A stretch of 64,000 bases of DNA, taken from the NCBI GenBank assembly GCA_002369325.1, contig DFDU01000009.1, positions 1 to 64,000 of the forward strand, read 5' to 3'. The notes under the pieces are model-generated. The model had not been told where the DNA came from. It worked only from the letters and a program-made list of their open reading frames with translations, and searched no databases. The DNA comes from Lachnospiraceae bacterium UBA3820 (lineage in GTDB: Bacteria; Bacillota; Clostridia; Lachnospirales; Lachnospiraceae). Of this stretch, positions 23,422 through 32,576 are shown one piece after another (positions within the stretch are counted from its first letter, which is position 1; the number at the start of each line of letters is the position of its first letter). A program made the position numbers and the translations under genes.

Positions 23422-24963
23422 CTATTCGATTCCGTTTTTTACATCTTCAAACTCTTTTTCGATTTCTTCACTTACCTTTGGAGTAACCAATGATATAAGT
23501 ATTATAAACAGAAGACTTACAAAAAATCCTATAAGAAGCGAATAAGCTCCCGTATAGGTTGCAAGTGTAACCTTTGCTCCGTCCATATTAATAAACTTTA
23601 CATAGTCCCACACTATTACCGTAGCAGCACCGCTTACCATACCTGCTGCAGCACCGAAAAGATTTGTCCTTTTCCAATAAAGTGACATAAGAATCGTCGG
23701 ACCGAATGCCGCACCAAGACCTGCCCAGGCATCCGAAACAAGTTCCATGATGCTTGAATCAGGATTCCAGGCTATTACAAAGGCTATAATAGCAATTACA
23801 AATACACATACTCTTGCAATAATCAGCACGGTCTTTTCTTTAAGATTCTTAAAAAATACTCCCTTAAACAAATCCTGTGAAATTGATGATGAAGAAACCA
23901 GAAGCTGTGAATCCGCCGTAGACATTATCGCAGCAAGTATACCGCATAAAAGAAGTCCTCCTATGAAAGGAATCTTTACATCTTCAGTAAACATCTTCAT
24001 TATCATTTCAATATAAACATTCTCGTATTGCGACCCCTTTGTTTCAAGCACTGTAGGATAAAGATATGCTCTTCCGACAACACCTATTATACATGCCACT
24101 ACCAGTGAAAGAAGTACCCATACGATAGCAACTTTTTTTGATTTCGAAAGTTCTTTCTCATCCTTGATTGCCATAAATCTTACAAGTATATGAGGCATAC
24201 CGCAATAACCGAGCCCCCATGCAAGCTGTGAAGCAATACTCATAGGTTTTATAGCCTTTCCGTCCTCAATAAAGATATTAAGGAAATCGCTTGCATCACT
24301 GACACCGCTATCCATAAGATTAGGTATTATCTGACCGGTTCCCATAAGTATAACTGCGATGATTGGTACTGCGAGAATTCCTATCAGCATCATCATACCC
24401 TGAACAAAATCAGTCTTGCAAACAGCAAGAAATCCTCCGAGGAATGTATATGCAAGTATAACTGCCGCACCGATAAAAAGGGCAGTATGATAATCTATCT
24501 TTGCTATGGACGAAAAAAGCTTTCCGCCTGCAGCAAAGGCCGATGCCGTATATACAAGGAAAAATATAAGTATTACAAAGGCTGAAATAGCCATTAATAT
24601 TTTCTTTTTGTCACCGAACCTGTTGCTTAGATATTCGGGAATAGTCATGGCATTACCTGCCCTGATTGTATATCTTCTTAATCTTCCGGCAATAAAAAGC
24701 CAGTTAAGAACGGTTCCGATGAAAAGACCTATGGCAATCCATGCCTGATTTGTACCGAAAGCATAAATACAACCCGGAAGGCCCATAAGAAGCCATCCAC
24801 TCATGTCGGAAGCCTGCGCAGAAAGAGCTGCAACCCATCCTCCGAGATTTCTTCCACCAAGGAAATAATCATCTGCGCTTTTGTTTTTCTTGGCAGTTGT
24901 TATTCCGATTATCAGCATTCCACCCATATAAAGGGCAAATGCAAACACAATCCAACCTGTCAT
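23422..24963 (-). CDS. putP: Sodium/proline symporter (SSS family)
   Basis: A 513-residue polytopic transporter with about 13 membrane helices, of the sodium:solute symporter family. Typical pieces are TGWIVFAFALYMGGMLIIG at the start, FLGGRNLGGWVAALSAQASDMSGWL (sodium site region, with the Ser/Asp of PutP), GFLAVCKTDFVQG and GGLLLCGILAAIMSTADSQLLVSSS. These fit PutP better than pantothenate or sialic acid relatives. The start follows the thiN stop by 2 bases with only a weak SD, so translation is probably coupled. It is the last gene before a strong terminator. Substrate as proline is inferred from the closest family pattern. Confidence 0.88.
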   Translation of the reverse strand: MTGWIVFAFALYMGGMLIIGITTAKKNKSADDYFLGGRNLGGWVAALSAQASDMSGWLLMGLPGCIYAFGTNQAWIAIGLFIGTVLNWLFIAGRLRRYTIRAGNAMTIPEYLSNRFGDKKKILMAISAFVILIFFLVYTASAFAAGGKLFSSIAKIDYHTALFIGAAVILAYTFLGGFLAVCKTDFVQGMMMLIGILAVPIIAVILMGTGQIIPNLMDSGVSDASDFLNIFIEDGKAIKPMSIASQLAWGLGYCGMPHILVRFMAIKDEKELSKSKKVAIVWVLLSLVVACIIGVVGRAYLYPTVLETKGSQYENVYIEMIMKMFTEDVKIPFIGGLLLCGILAAIMSTADSQLLVSSSSISQDLFKGVFFKNLKEKTVLIIARVCVFVIAIIAFVIAWNPDSSIMELVSDAWAGLGAAFGPTILMSLYWKRTNLFGAAAGMVSGAATVIVWDYVKFINMDGAKVTLATYTGAYSLLIGFFVSLLFIILISLVTPKVSEEIEKEFEDVKNGIE

Positions 24964-24965
24964 AA

Positions 24966-25619
24966 TTAATCTTTGGTCTCAAGCAAAAGCAGATATCCGC
25001 TTTTTATCCTGATATGACCTTCCTCCTTTATTATTTCATTACTTATTCCGCGTGTTTCGTCCTTTAGCAAAATGCCGTCACGCAGATTATATTTAAATCC
25101 CTCAAGTGTAATGCCTTCCGCCTTATCGGTAAAAGGTATGAGAGAAATAAATTTTCCGTATGCCTCAGCTTTTTTTATACAGCAGTAATCTTTTATTATT
25201 CTTATTCTGTTTTTTGAATCCAAAATATATGCATTCCTGACGTCCTTGTCCAGACATAGTCTCAAAAGTGCGAGATTACCAAGGAAATGATCCATTCTTC
25301 CGCCGGTTGCTCCCAAAATAATAATCTTTTTTTCGGGATCATCAAGCTTTAATGCCTCAAGCACCGCAACATGAGTATCTGTTTCGTCCTTTATCGGATT
25401 AAGGATCATTGATTTATATTTTGTAATATATTCCTCTTTAATACTTCTATCCGCCGAATCGAAATCCCCTATAACCATATCCGGTATCGCATTTATTCTG
25501 TCAAGTGCTTCTATCCCCTTATCTACTCCTATAATATAAGGCTTATTCGCATTTTTAATTTCACATTCGAGCAAATCATCATCAATTTCTCCGCCCGCTA
25601 CTATTATTATCTCAATCAT
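24966..25619 (-). CDS. thiN: Thiamine pyrophosphokinase
   Basis: ThiN transfers pyrophosphate from ATP to thiamine to give TPP, the only step needed with salvaged thiamine. The 217-residue product has the fold's two parts: IIIVAGGEID..IIGVDKGIEAL..DMVIGDFDSAD at the N-terminus and PIKDETDTHVAVLEAL, IIILGATGGRMDHFLGN in the middle. The second half is the small beta-sandwich domain. GGAG in the rpe end precedes the ATG by 8 bases. The rsgA-rpe-thiN order is a standard Firmicute block. No TPP riboswitch is possible in the 3-base gap, so it is expressed with the operon. Confidence 0.96.
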   Translation of the reverse strand: MIEIIIVAGGEIDDDLLECEIKNANKPYIIGVDKGIEALDRINAIPDMVIGDFDSADRSIKEEYITKYKSMILNPIKDETDTHVAVLEALKLDDPEKKIIILGATGGRMDHFLGNLALLRLCLDKDVRNAYILDSKNRIRIIKDYCCIKKAEAYGKFISLIPFTDKAEGITLEGFKYNLRDGILLKDETRGISNEIIKEEGHIRIKSGYLLLLETKD

Positions 25620-25622
25620 GCT

Positions 25623-26276
25623 TTATTCTCCGAGAAGCTTATTAAACCTTCCGACATTTTCGGATATATCACCGTTAAAGCATGCCGAACCCGCAACTAT
25701 AACATTGGCACCGGCCGAAAGCACGTCACTTACATTTTCGAAATTGATGCCACCGTCAACCTCTATCAAAATATCCGGATTGATATTTTGAGATTCACGC
25801 TTTACCCATTCCAACTTATCAAGTGCGGAAGGTATAAATTTCTGTCCTCCGAATCCCGGATGTACACTCATGACAAGAATCATATCAACCTTATCCAGAT
25901 AAGGTTTAACAACCTCAATTTCCGTTTCCGGATTTACCGAAAGTCCGACCTTCATACCGGCTTTTTTTATAAGTTCAATGGTTTCATCTATATTTTCGCA
26001 TGCCTCATAATGAACGGTAAGCAAATCGGCTCCTGCATCCTTAAACGAATCTATATATCTCTTAGGTTCATTTATCATAAGATGCACATCAAAAAATGCC
26101 TTTGTTATCTTTCTTATGGATTTGATAACCGGTTGACCAAAAGAAATATTCGGTACAAATGCACCGTCCATTACATCAAGATGATACCACTTTACTCCCG
26201 CAGCATCCAAAATCTTCGCATTTTTTTCAATATTGTTAAAATCAATTGATAACAGTGACGGAGAAAGAATATTCAT
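25623..26276 (-). CDS. rpe: Ribulose-phosphate 3-epimerase
   Basis: Rpe interconverts ribulose 5-phosphate and xylulose 5-phosphate in the pentose phosphate pathway. The TIM barrel signatures are HLDVMDGAFVPNISFG (metal ligands), FFDVHLMINEP, LVMSVHPGFGGQKFIP and IEVDGGINFENV, then GANVIVAGSACF for phosphate. Length 217 is usual. The ATG follows the rsgA stop by one base, and AGAGGAAATGG in the end of rsgA is the SD. It supplies pentose for nucleotides and, via DXP, for the MEP pathway. Confidence 0.98.
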   Translation of the reverse strand: MNILSPSLLSIDFNNIEKNAKILDAAGVKWYHLDVMDGAFVPNISFGQPVIKSIRKITKAFFDVHLMINEPKRYIDSFKDAGADLLTVHYEACENIDETIELIKKAGMKVGLSVNPETEIEVVKPYLDKVDMILVMSVHPGFGGQKFIPSALDKLEWVKRESQNINPDILIEVDGGINFENVSDVLSAGANVIVAGSACFNGDISENVGRFNKLLGE

Positions 26277-26277
26277 C

Positions 26278-27162
26278 CTACCATTTCCTCTTTTCTTTTA
26301 ATTCATCATAAAGCTGAATATAATTATCATATCTGAGTTTACTTATTCTACCTTCCGAGAGCGCATTTTTCACAGCGCAGTCAGGCTCATTTATATGAAC
26401 ACAGCCGTTAAACCTGCAGCCTCCTTCGTACGGTTCAAACTCATTATAATATAGCTTCAAATCCTCAGGTTCCATATTTTCTATATACAACGATGAAAAG
26501 CCCGGTGTATCAAGAATATATGTATCACCACCAATACACATAAGCTCTGTATGTCTTGTGGTATGCTTTCCTCTTTTTATCTTTTCGCTTATACTTCCTG
26601 TCTTTGCCTCGACATGAGGACAAACAGCATTTACGATTGAAGACTTTCCTACTCCCGACGGTCCTGCAAGAACCGTAGTTTTGTCCATAAGTTTATCCTT
26701 TAATTCATCTATTCCGTTATTGTCTTCATCATTTGTCGAAGTAATAATAACCTCATAACCGCAGGCACTGTAAATATCTTTGATACAGACTGCCTCATCC
26801 TCACTTACGAGATCGGATTTGTTAAAACATATAACGGTATTTATATTTTGCCGATCCATCATTATAAGAAATCTGTCCAATAGATTGTAGTTCGGTTTAG
26901 GATTTGATAACGCAAAAATAATAATTGCCTGACTGACATTGGATACAGCCGGGCGAATCAAAGAATTTGTTCTTTCATGAATGCTTATTATATTGCCGGT
27001 TTTGTCTTCTTCACTTATTATATCTATGTCTACATCATCGCCGATCATAGGCTTGATATTCCGGTTTCTGAAAACCCCTTTGGCTTTACATTCGTATATA
27101 AAATTATTGTGTAGGTGGACATAATAAAATCCACCTACACCTTTAATTATCTTACCTGTCAT
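26278..27162 (-). CDS. rsgA: Ribosome small subunit-dependent GTPase A
   Basis: RsgA (YloQ/CpgA) is a circularly permuted GTPase that checks late 30S assembly. Domains: OB fold (1-65, GKIIKGVGGFYYVH), GTPase with permuted order G4 NKSD, then P-loop AGPSGVGKSSI and DTPGF, and a C-terminal zinc finger (CRFNGC..H..C). Length 294. The start was placed at MTGKII, where ATG follows the pknB TAA after one base; a longer frame into pknB has no SD. In B. subtilis this GTPase is a target of the PASTA kinase, and here it directly follows that kinase, which agrees with known genetics. Confidence 0.96.
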   Translation of the reverse strand: MTGKIIKGVGGFYYVHLHNNFIYECKAKGVFRNRNIKPMIGDDVDIDIISEEDKTGNIISIHERTNSLIRPAVSNVSQAIIIFALSNPKPNYNLLDRFLIMMDRQNINTVICFNKSDLVSEDEAVCIKDIYSACGYEVIITSTNDEDNNGIDELKDKLMDKTTVLAGPSGVGKSSIVNAVCPHVEAKTGSISEKIKRGKHTTRHTELMCIGGDTYILDTPGFSSLYIENMEPEDLKLYYNEFEPYEGGCRFNGCVHINEPDCAVKNALSEGRISKLRYDNYIQLYDELKEKRKW

Positions 27163-27163
27163 A

Positions 27164-29413
27164 TTAGTTCTCAACAATAGTCTTACCTGTTTCCTCAGTA
27201 TGATACAAGTTACTGTGTTCCGGATCTGAGTCATCCGATATTCTTACACTAAATGTTTCATTCTTGGAGGATAAACCATCTAAAGTAACAGTTACACTAG
27301 CTGTACCATCGCTTCCCATAGTGGCATAACCGGAAGCCGATTTAGATCCGTTCGAAACGGTAACCGTAACATTATGACCTCCAAACTGTTCCTTTGTTAA
27401 TGAAACAGCTTCAGGTTCAACCACAATCCTATATGTAAGCGTAGCCGAATAAGTAACCGCTCCATCGCTTATTACAAAATCAATTGCTGTTCCTTCAGGC
27501 ACTTCGGTACCACCCTTTGTACCCTGCCTTATAACATATCCCTCAGCTACATTATCGCTCTTTTCATGTGTTACATTACCAACCTTAAGCTTCTTGGTAG
27601 CAAGCGCATTTTCAGCCTCTGCCTGAGTATATCCGGTAAGATTAGGTACTTCAGCATTTTTCTCTTCCTTACCGTTACTTACAACAAGCGTAATCTTTGA
27701 ACCTTCCTTAGCCATAGACTTTCCTGCAGGCTCGGTTCTTATTACCTTATCCTTTTCAACATCTTCACTATACTCGTATGCATGAGTAACTTCAAAGCCG
27801 GCCTCCTTAAGAATTGTTACCGCCTGATTATCCTCATAATTTGTAACATCAGGGATTTCCTTTTCTTCAGCTCCGGCACTTACCTTTATGATAATCTCAG
27901 CATCCTTTGCGGTCGGAACGCCTTTAGCTATACTTTGTTCAAATACATAGCCTTCCTGCTTTTCGGTATTTGTTTCATGAACCGACTGAACATTGGTAAA
28001 GCCTGCATCCTTAAGTATCTTAATTGCAGCCTCCTCGGAAATACCTACTACATCCTCCATAGGTATCTCTGCTACAGCTTCGGTTGTTGCGGAATTTGCC
28101 GCAGTTGTTGTTTTCTTATTTCCGAACTTAAACCAGCCCATCATCTTGCCGATAACGATCATTAAAATTATTGCTATAATAACTGCCGTTGCAACGGCTC
28201 CTATCATAACAGCCTTCTTAAGATTAGGATCTATATCTCCTTCGTTATCATAATCATCGTAATCATCATAACCATAATCATCTTCGTCATCATAATCCTG
28301 AACCTTCTTTATGCTGCCGCGTCTTGGCTGCTGAGGAATGTATTCCTCCTCTTCCTCCCACGGGTCCTCCTCTTCAAGAAGCTGATTGATTCTTTGATTA
28401 TTTACCGGTATGGTTGAAAGTCCCTGAACAGGTCTCATTTCTCCCATTTCGTTTTGTACAGGTGTATTGAAGAACGCATTTGGCTGTACAGGCTTTGCCT
28501 GAGCTGCATTTCTTACAGCCTCGATTTCTTCCTTGGACCACTCCTGCGTAGGGCTGTTAGCTATGGCAGAAGGTGCCACAACTATATCTATATTTGGATT
28601 ATTTTGAACTCTCTTTAAGTCAGCAATAAGTGCAGTAGCGGTAAGATATCTTCTTTCCGGTTTCTTCTGTGTTGCCTTAAGAATAATCTTTTCAAAGCTT
28701 GCATATATATCAGGATAATATTCTCTTGGCGAAACCATTTCGTTTTGAATATGCATAAGTGCTACGGAAACATTATTATCTCCCTCAAAAGGAACTCTTC
28801 CCGTTACCATCTCGTACATAGTTATACCGAGTGAATAAATATCACTCCTCTCATCGCTGTATCCGCCTCTTGCCTGCTCAGGCGAAATATAATGTACGCT
28901 TCCCATTGCTCCTGAAGTTAAAGTATTTGCCGAAGCAGCTTTTGCAATACCGAAATCGGTAACCTTAAGATTACCGTTCTTGCTTACAAGTATATTTTGA
29001 GGCTTAATATCTCTATGTATGATATGATTCTCATGCGCAGTTTCAAGCGCAGATGCAATCTGAATAGAAAAATCAATTGCCTTATCCATAGGAAGTCGTC
29101 CGTTCTCATGGATATATTCCTTAAGGGTAATTCCCTCAACAAGTTCCATAACGATGAAATAAATTCCGTCATCCTCCGCAACATCGAAAACATTTACGAT
29201 ATTAGGATGTGTAAGTCCTGCTGAAGCCTGAGCCTCAATTCTGAACTTCGTTACAAAAGTCTTGTCATTTACAAATTCAGGCTTAAGCATCTTAATGGCA
29301 ACATTTCTTTTAAGTCTGTGATCCTTAGCCTTATATACGATAGACATACCGCCGGCACCGACAACCTCAAATATTTCATATCTATCACATAATATCATTC
29401 CCGGTTTTAACAT
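27164..29413 (-). CDS. pknB: PASTA-domain Ser/Thr protein kinase
   Basis: Membrane receptor kinase (PrkC/StkP type) that senses muropeptides or lipid II and phosphorylates cell division and ribosome factors. Kinase domain 12-270: GAGGMS loop, Lys41, HRDIKPQN with catalytic Asp135, DFGIAK (153). An acidic linker rich in Asp/Glu/Tyr (345-395) leads to one membrane helix (401-424). Outside are three PASTA repeats (about 449-515, 518-582, 587-651). Residues 652-749 form an extra Ser/Thr-rich beta domain (VTYSATLTYRIVV...), not a PASTA. It follows the partner phosphatase gene, the standard prpC-pknB order, and is followed directly by rsgA. Confidence 0.96.
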   Translation of the reverse strand: MLKPGMILCDRYEIFEVVGAGGMSIVYKAKDHRLKRNVAIKMLKPEFVNDKTFVTKFRIEAQASAGLTHPNIVNVFDVAEDDGIYFIVMELVEGITLKEYIHENGRLPMDKAIDFSIQIASALETAHENHIIHRDIKPQNILVSKNGNLKVTDFGIAKAASANTLTSGAMGSVHYISPEQARGGYSDERSDIYSLGITMYEMVTGRVPFEGDNNVSVALMHIQNEMVSPREYYPDIYASFEKIILKATQKKPERRYLTATALIADLKRVQNNPNIDIVVAPSAIANSPTQEWSKEEIEAVRNAAQAKPVQPNAFFNTPVQNEMGEMRPVQGLSTIPVNNQRINQLLEEEDPWEEEEEYIPQQPRRGSIKKVQDYDDEDDYGYDDYDDYDNEGDIDPNLKKAVMIGAVATAVIIAIILMIVIGKMMGWFKFGNKKTTTAANSATTEAVAEIPMEDVVGISEEAAIKILKDAGFTNVQSVHETNTEKQEGYVFEQSIAKGVPTAKDAEIIIKVSAGAEEKEIPDVTNYEDNQAVTILKEAGFEVTHAYEYSEDVEKDKVIRTEPAGKSMAKEGSKITLVVSNGKEEKNAEVPNLTGYTQAEAENALATKKLKVGNVTHEKSDNVAEGYVIRQGTKGGTEVPEGTAIDFVISDGAVTYSATLTYRIVVEPEAVSLTKEQFGGHNVTVTVSNGSKSASGYATMGSDGTASVTVTLDGLSSKNETFSVRISDDSDPEHSNLYHTEETGKTIVEN

Positions 29414-29447
29414 AATTCCAACCCTTTCTGATTATTTCTCGAATAGT

Positions 29448-30167
29448 TTAACTTGCTATAATGACAACGGATATATTATCAGCTCCGCCGTAATAGTTTG
29501 CTCTGTCTACAAGGGACACAACCGCATCTCTTAAATCTTCATTTTCAACAACGATATCTCTTATTTCATCATCCTCAACCATATTGGACAAACCGTCCGA
29601 ACACAGCAGATATTTATCCTCAGGATTTATTTCAATCTCAAAGAAATCGGGAATAACCTCTTCCTTTGATCCCATTGCCTTGGTTATTATATTTTTTTCA
29701 GGATGGTTTCTTCCTTTTTTTCTTTCAAGCTTACCGTCTCTTATAAGCTCTTCGACAAGCGAATGATCCATCGTAATCTGCTTTATTTCGTTTCCTACCG
29801 AATAAAGCCTGCTGTCACCTATATTTGCCACATATAGCTTATCATCCTGAACCACAGCCGCAACCATTGTTGTACCCATTCCTCTTAAATCCGGATCGCG
29901 ACTGGCTGTTTTATATATTTCATTATTGGCATATATCATGGCACGCTTTAAGACGGCAATCGGATTTTCTATAGTTGATTTTTTAATGAAATCAACCGCT
30001 ATATCAATCGCCATCTGAGATGCCTGATCGCCGGCTCTGTGTCCGCCCATGCCATCAGCAACTATATAAAGATTAGGCAATGGTCCAACCGGCTTATCAC
30101 TGAAAAATATGCTGTCCTGATTATTACTTCTCTTACTGCCGGTATCTGTTTTTCCGCTAGACCTCAT
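29448..30167 (-). CDS. prpC: PP2C-family Ser/Thr phosphatase
   Basis: PrpC/Stp reverses phosphorylation by the PASTA kinase. PPM motifs are complete: GKTDTGSKRSNNQDS, VADGMGGHRAGDQAS with metal Asp, IGDSRLY, LLCSDGLSNM and GGADNISVVII. Length 239. The start is ATG giving MRSSGK, with AGGAGG 6 bases upstream; an earlier in-frame start is unsupported by an SD. It is followed by pknB after 34 bases and preceded by rlmN after 10, the usual order. Confidence 0.96.
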   Translation of the reverse strand: MRSSGKTDTGSKRSNNQDSIFFSDKPVGPLPNLYIVADGMGGHRAGDQASQMAIDIAVDFIKKSTIENPIAVLKRAMIYANNEIYKTASRDPDLRGMGTTMVAAVVQDDKLYVANIGDSRLYSVGNEIKQITMDHSLVEELIRDGKLERKKGRNHPEKNIITKAMGSKEEVIPDFFEIEINPEDKYLLCSDGLSNMVEDDEIRDIVVENEDLRDAVVSLVDRANYYGGADNISVVIIAS

Positions 30168-30177
30168 AGGATTCCTC

Positions 30178-31221
30178 CTAAACCTCAATCGAATACTTTC
30201 TTCTTAATTGGCCGCAGGCAGCATCAATATCACTACCCACACTCCTTCTTATAGTAACATTTATTGAATTTTTTTCAAGTACTAATTTGAAATTTTGAAT
30301 AGAATTGTTATCACCCTTCTCATAATCCCTTTCCTCAATCGAATTTACCGGAATGAGATTAACGTGACTGTTAAATCCCTTCAAAAGTCGTGACAACTCC
30401 ATTGCATCTTCACTACTGTCATTTTGTCCCTTGACCAGACTGTATTCAAAGCTTATACGCCTTCCGGTTATTTCAAAATATCTCTTACATGCATCAAGAA
30501 TTTCCGAAATACTATATTTTTCAGCGATAGGCATAAGCTTTCTTCTTTTCTCATCATTCGGTGCATGAAGGGATATGGCAAGCGTTATGGCAAGCTTTTC
30601 ATCTGCAAGTCTTATTATTTCCGGAACAAGACCGCAAGTCGACATGGTTATATTTCTCATACTGAGATTGTAACCTCTTTCATCCGTTATAAGTTTTATA
30701 AATCTTATTACGTTATCATAATTATCAAGAGGCTCGCCGGTACCCATTATAACTATGTTCGATATACGCTCGCCTGTAATTCTCATGGCCGCATATACCT
30801 GTTCAAGCATCTCGGAAGCATTGAGATTTCTTACAAGTCCACCGATAGTCGATGCACAAAATCTGCATCCCATACGACATCCCGCCTGTGAAGATATACA
30901 TATAGAATTTCCGTAGGAGTATTTCATAAAAACGGTTTCTATCATTTGCCCATCCGAAAGTTTGAATAAAAACTTAATCGTTCCGTCCTTTTTTGAAACC
31001 TGTCTTGTTTTCTCCTTCAGAACGGTAAACCCGTTTGCTTTTATCTTCTCTCTCATATCCTTCGGAAGATTAGTCATTTCCTCCACATCACCGACAAATT
31101 TCTCATGCATCCATGAAAACAGCTGCTTTGCCCGAAATGCCGGAAGCCCTATATTATGTATATATTCTTCAAGCTCATTATAATACATTGATTTTATATC
31201 TTTTTTTTCCAAATCTTCCAT
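30178..31221 (-). CDS. rlmN: Dual-specificity rRNA/tRNA adenine-C2 methyltransferase
   Basis: RlmN methylates A2503 of 23S rRNA and A37 of some tRNAs by a radical-SAM mechanism. The 4Fe-4S motif CRMGCRFCAST is present in the middle of a 347-residue protein, with IVIMGTGEPLDNYDNV, SMRNITMSTCGLVP and the second catalytic Cys in DIDAACGQL near the C-terminus. The N-terminal helical accessory domain (1-90) carries KQLFSWMHEK. The ATG lies just downstream of the rsmB stop with GGAG about 9 bases before it. Confidence 0.97.
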   Translation of the reverse strand: MEDLEKKDIKSMYYNELEEYIHNIGLPAFRAKQLFSWMHEKFVGDVEEMTNLPKDMREKIKANGFTVLKEKTRQVSKKDGTIKFLFKLSDGQMIETVFMKYSYGNSICISSQAGCRMGCRFCASTIGGLVRNLNASEMLEQVYAAMRITGERISNIVIMGTGEPLDNYDNVIRFIKLITDERGYNLSMRNITMSTCGLVPEIIRLADEKLAITLAISLHAPNDEKRRKLMPIAEKYSISEILDACKRYFEITGRRISFEYSLVKGQNDSSEDAMELSRLLKGFNSHVNLIPVNSIEERDYEKGDNNSIQNFKLVLEKNSINVTIRRSVGSDIDAACGQLRRKYSIEV

Positions 31222-31239
31222 AAGTCAAATCTCCATCCG

Positions 31240-32574
31240 TTACGTTCTTTTCATAATCGCATAAAAAAAGCCGTCACATTTATCTACTCCCTGAACAAAC
31301 TGTCTTTTATTTATCAGCCTGAAATCCGGATTATTATCAAGAAACGCTTCTACCTGTTTATAATTTTCATCGGGATTTATCGTGCATGTGCTGTAAAGAA
31401 GTATGCCGTTCTTTTTTACATACATAGCAGCATTTTTAACAATTTTTCCCTGAAGCTTAATCAATTCATCTATCTGCTCGTTTGTAATTCTGTATTTTAT
31501 ATCATTCTTTCGTCCGATTATACCAAGTCCCGAGCACGGAACATCCGCTATTACCAAATCGGTATTTCCGGCAAACTCAAAGTCAAACTCATTTTTGTCT
31601 ATAGGCTCCAAGGCATCATGCTGCGCTACAATTGCGTTTTCATATCCAAGTCTTTCGATATTTTCCTCTATTAATTCAAGCTTATCTCCGGATATATCCA
31701 TGGAAAATATCTTTCCTTTTTTGTCCATACACTCAAGAGCTGCCGTTGTCTTTCCTCCCGGAGCGGAGCATATGTCAAGTGCAGTGAAGTTTTCATGCAG
31801 TTCCGTTTCTTTTTTTATTTCCTTAAAAGCTTCCTCCACCGCGCATACAGAGCTTTCATCCTGTACGGTAAAATATCCCTGCTTATAGCCGAATACCTTT
31901 TTTATAAAATCATATTCCGATATAAGAAGAACTTTATCCGAATAATAACCATCCTTTACATTTATGCCCCGGGATGATAATTCATTTTTTAATTCATCTC
32001 TTGATATTTTATTCAAATCAACTCTTATCGAAGTCTCCCTTTTTTCAAAGCATCCCTCAATAATCCTCATATAATCTTCCGGATAATCCTTCATAAGCTT
32101 TTCTATAAGCATTTTGGGCATAGAATATCTTACGGATAAATACGAAAGCTTATCATTTCCTTTATCCGGATATTTTATTTTATCTTTATTTTTTGCAATA
32201 TTTCTTAAGACTCCGTTTACAAATCCCGAAAGGCCGGCAAATCCATGTTTCTTTGCAAGCTTTACGGACTCATTACAGGCAGCGCTATCGGGAACGCTGT
32301 CCATATAAAGAAGCTGGTATACGCCCATTCTTATTATGCATCTGATTTTTGTTTTTAGCTTATCGGATTTTGTTTTGGAAAATTGATTTATAATGTAGTC
32401 AAGTTTTATTCGTGTTTCGACAACACCTTCAGAGAGCCTCGTGATAAAGGCTCTCTCCTTTTTTTCGATAAATTGATTTTTCTTCAATGCTTTATTCAAA
32501 GCTATATTTGAAAAGGTATTATTATCTTCGATATCCATAAGGATATCAAGAACTATATCTCTTTCATTTGCCAT
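31240..32574 (-). CDS. rsmB: 16S rRNA (cytosine967-C5)-methyltransferase
   Basis: RsmB (Sun) methylates C967 of 16S rRNA. The N-terminal NusB-like RNA-binding domain (1-140) is followed by the Rossmann methyltransferase: CSAPGGKTTAALE for SAM, DVPCSGLG and YSTCTINPDEN carrying the two catalytic Cys. Length 444 is normal. SD GGAG lies in the last codons of fmt (gap 2). The def-fmt-rsmB-rlmN order is conserved in Firmicutes and joins initiator formylation, deformylation and rRNA modification. Confidence 0.96.
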   Translation of the reverse strand: MANERDIVLDILMDIEDNNTFSNIALNKALKKNQFIEKKERAFITRLSEGVVETRIKLDYIINQFSKTKSDKLKTKIRCIIRMGVYQLLYMDSVPDSAACNESVKLAKKHGFAGLSGFVNGVLRNIAKNKDKIKYPDKGNDKLSYLSVRYSMPKMLIEKLMKDYPEDYMRIIEGCFEKRETSIRVDLNKISRDELKNELSSRGINVKDGYYSDKVLLISEYDFIKKVFGYKQGYFTVQDESSVCAVEEAFKEIKKETELHENFTALDICSAPGGKTTAALECMDKKGKIFSMDISGDKLELIEENIERLGYENAIVAQHDALEPIDKNEFDFEFAGNTDLVIADVPCSGLGIIGRKNDIKYRITNEQIDELIKLQGKIVKNAAMYVKKNGILLYSTCTINPDENYKQVEAFLDNNPDFRLINKRQFVQGVDKCDGFFYAIMKRT

Positions 32575-32576
32575 TT

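Noticed and set aside
25620..25622. TPP riboswitch upstream of thiN
   Set aside because: rpe and thiN are 3 bases apart, which leaves no room for a leader.
26278..27234. Longer rsgA start inside pknB
   Set aside because: The 24 extra residues are a frame within the pknB end without an SD; MTGKII right after the pknB stop fits the family start.
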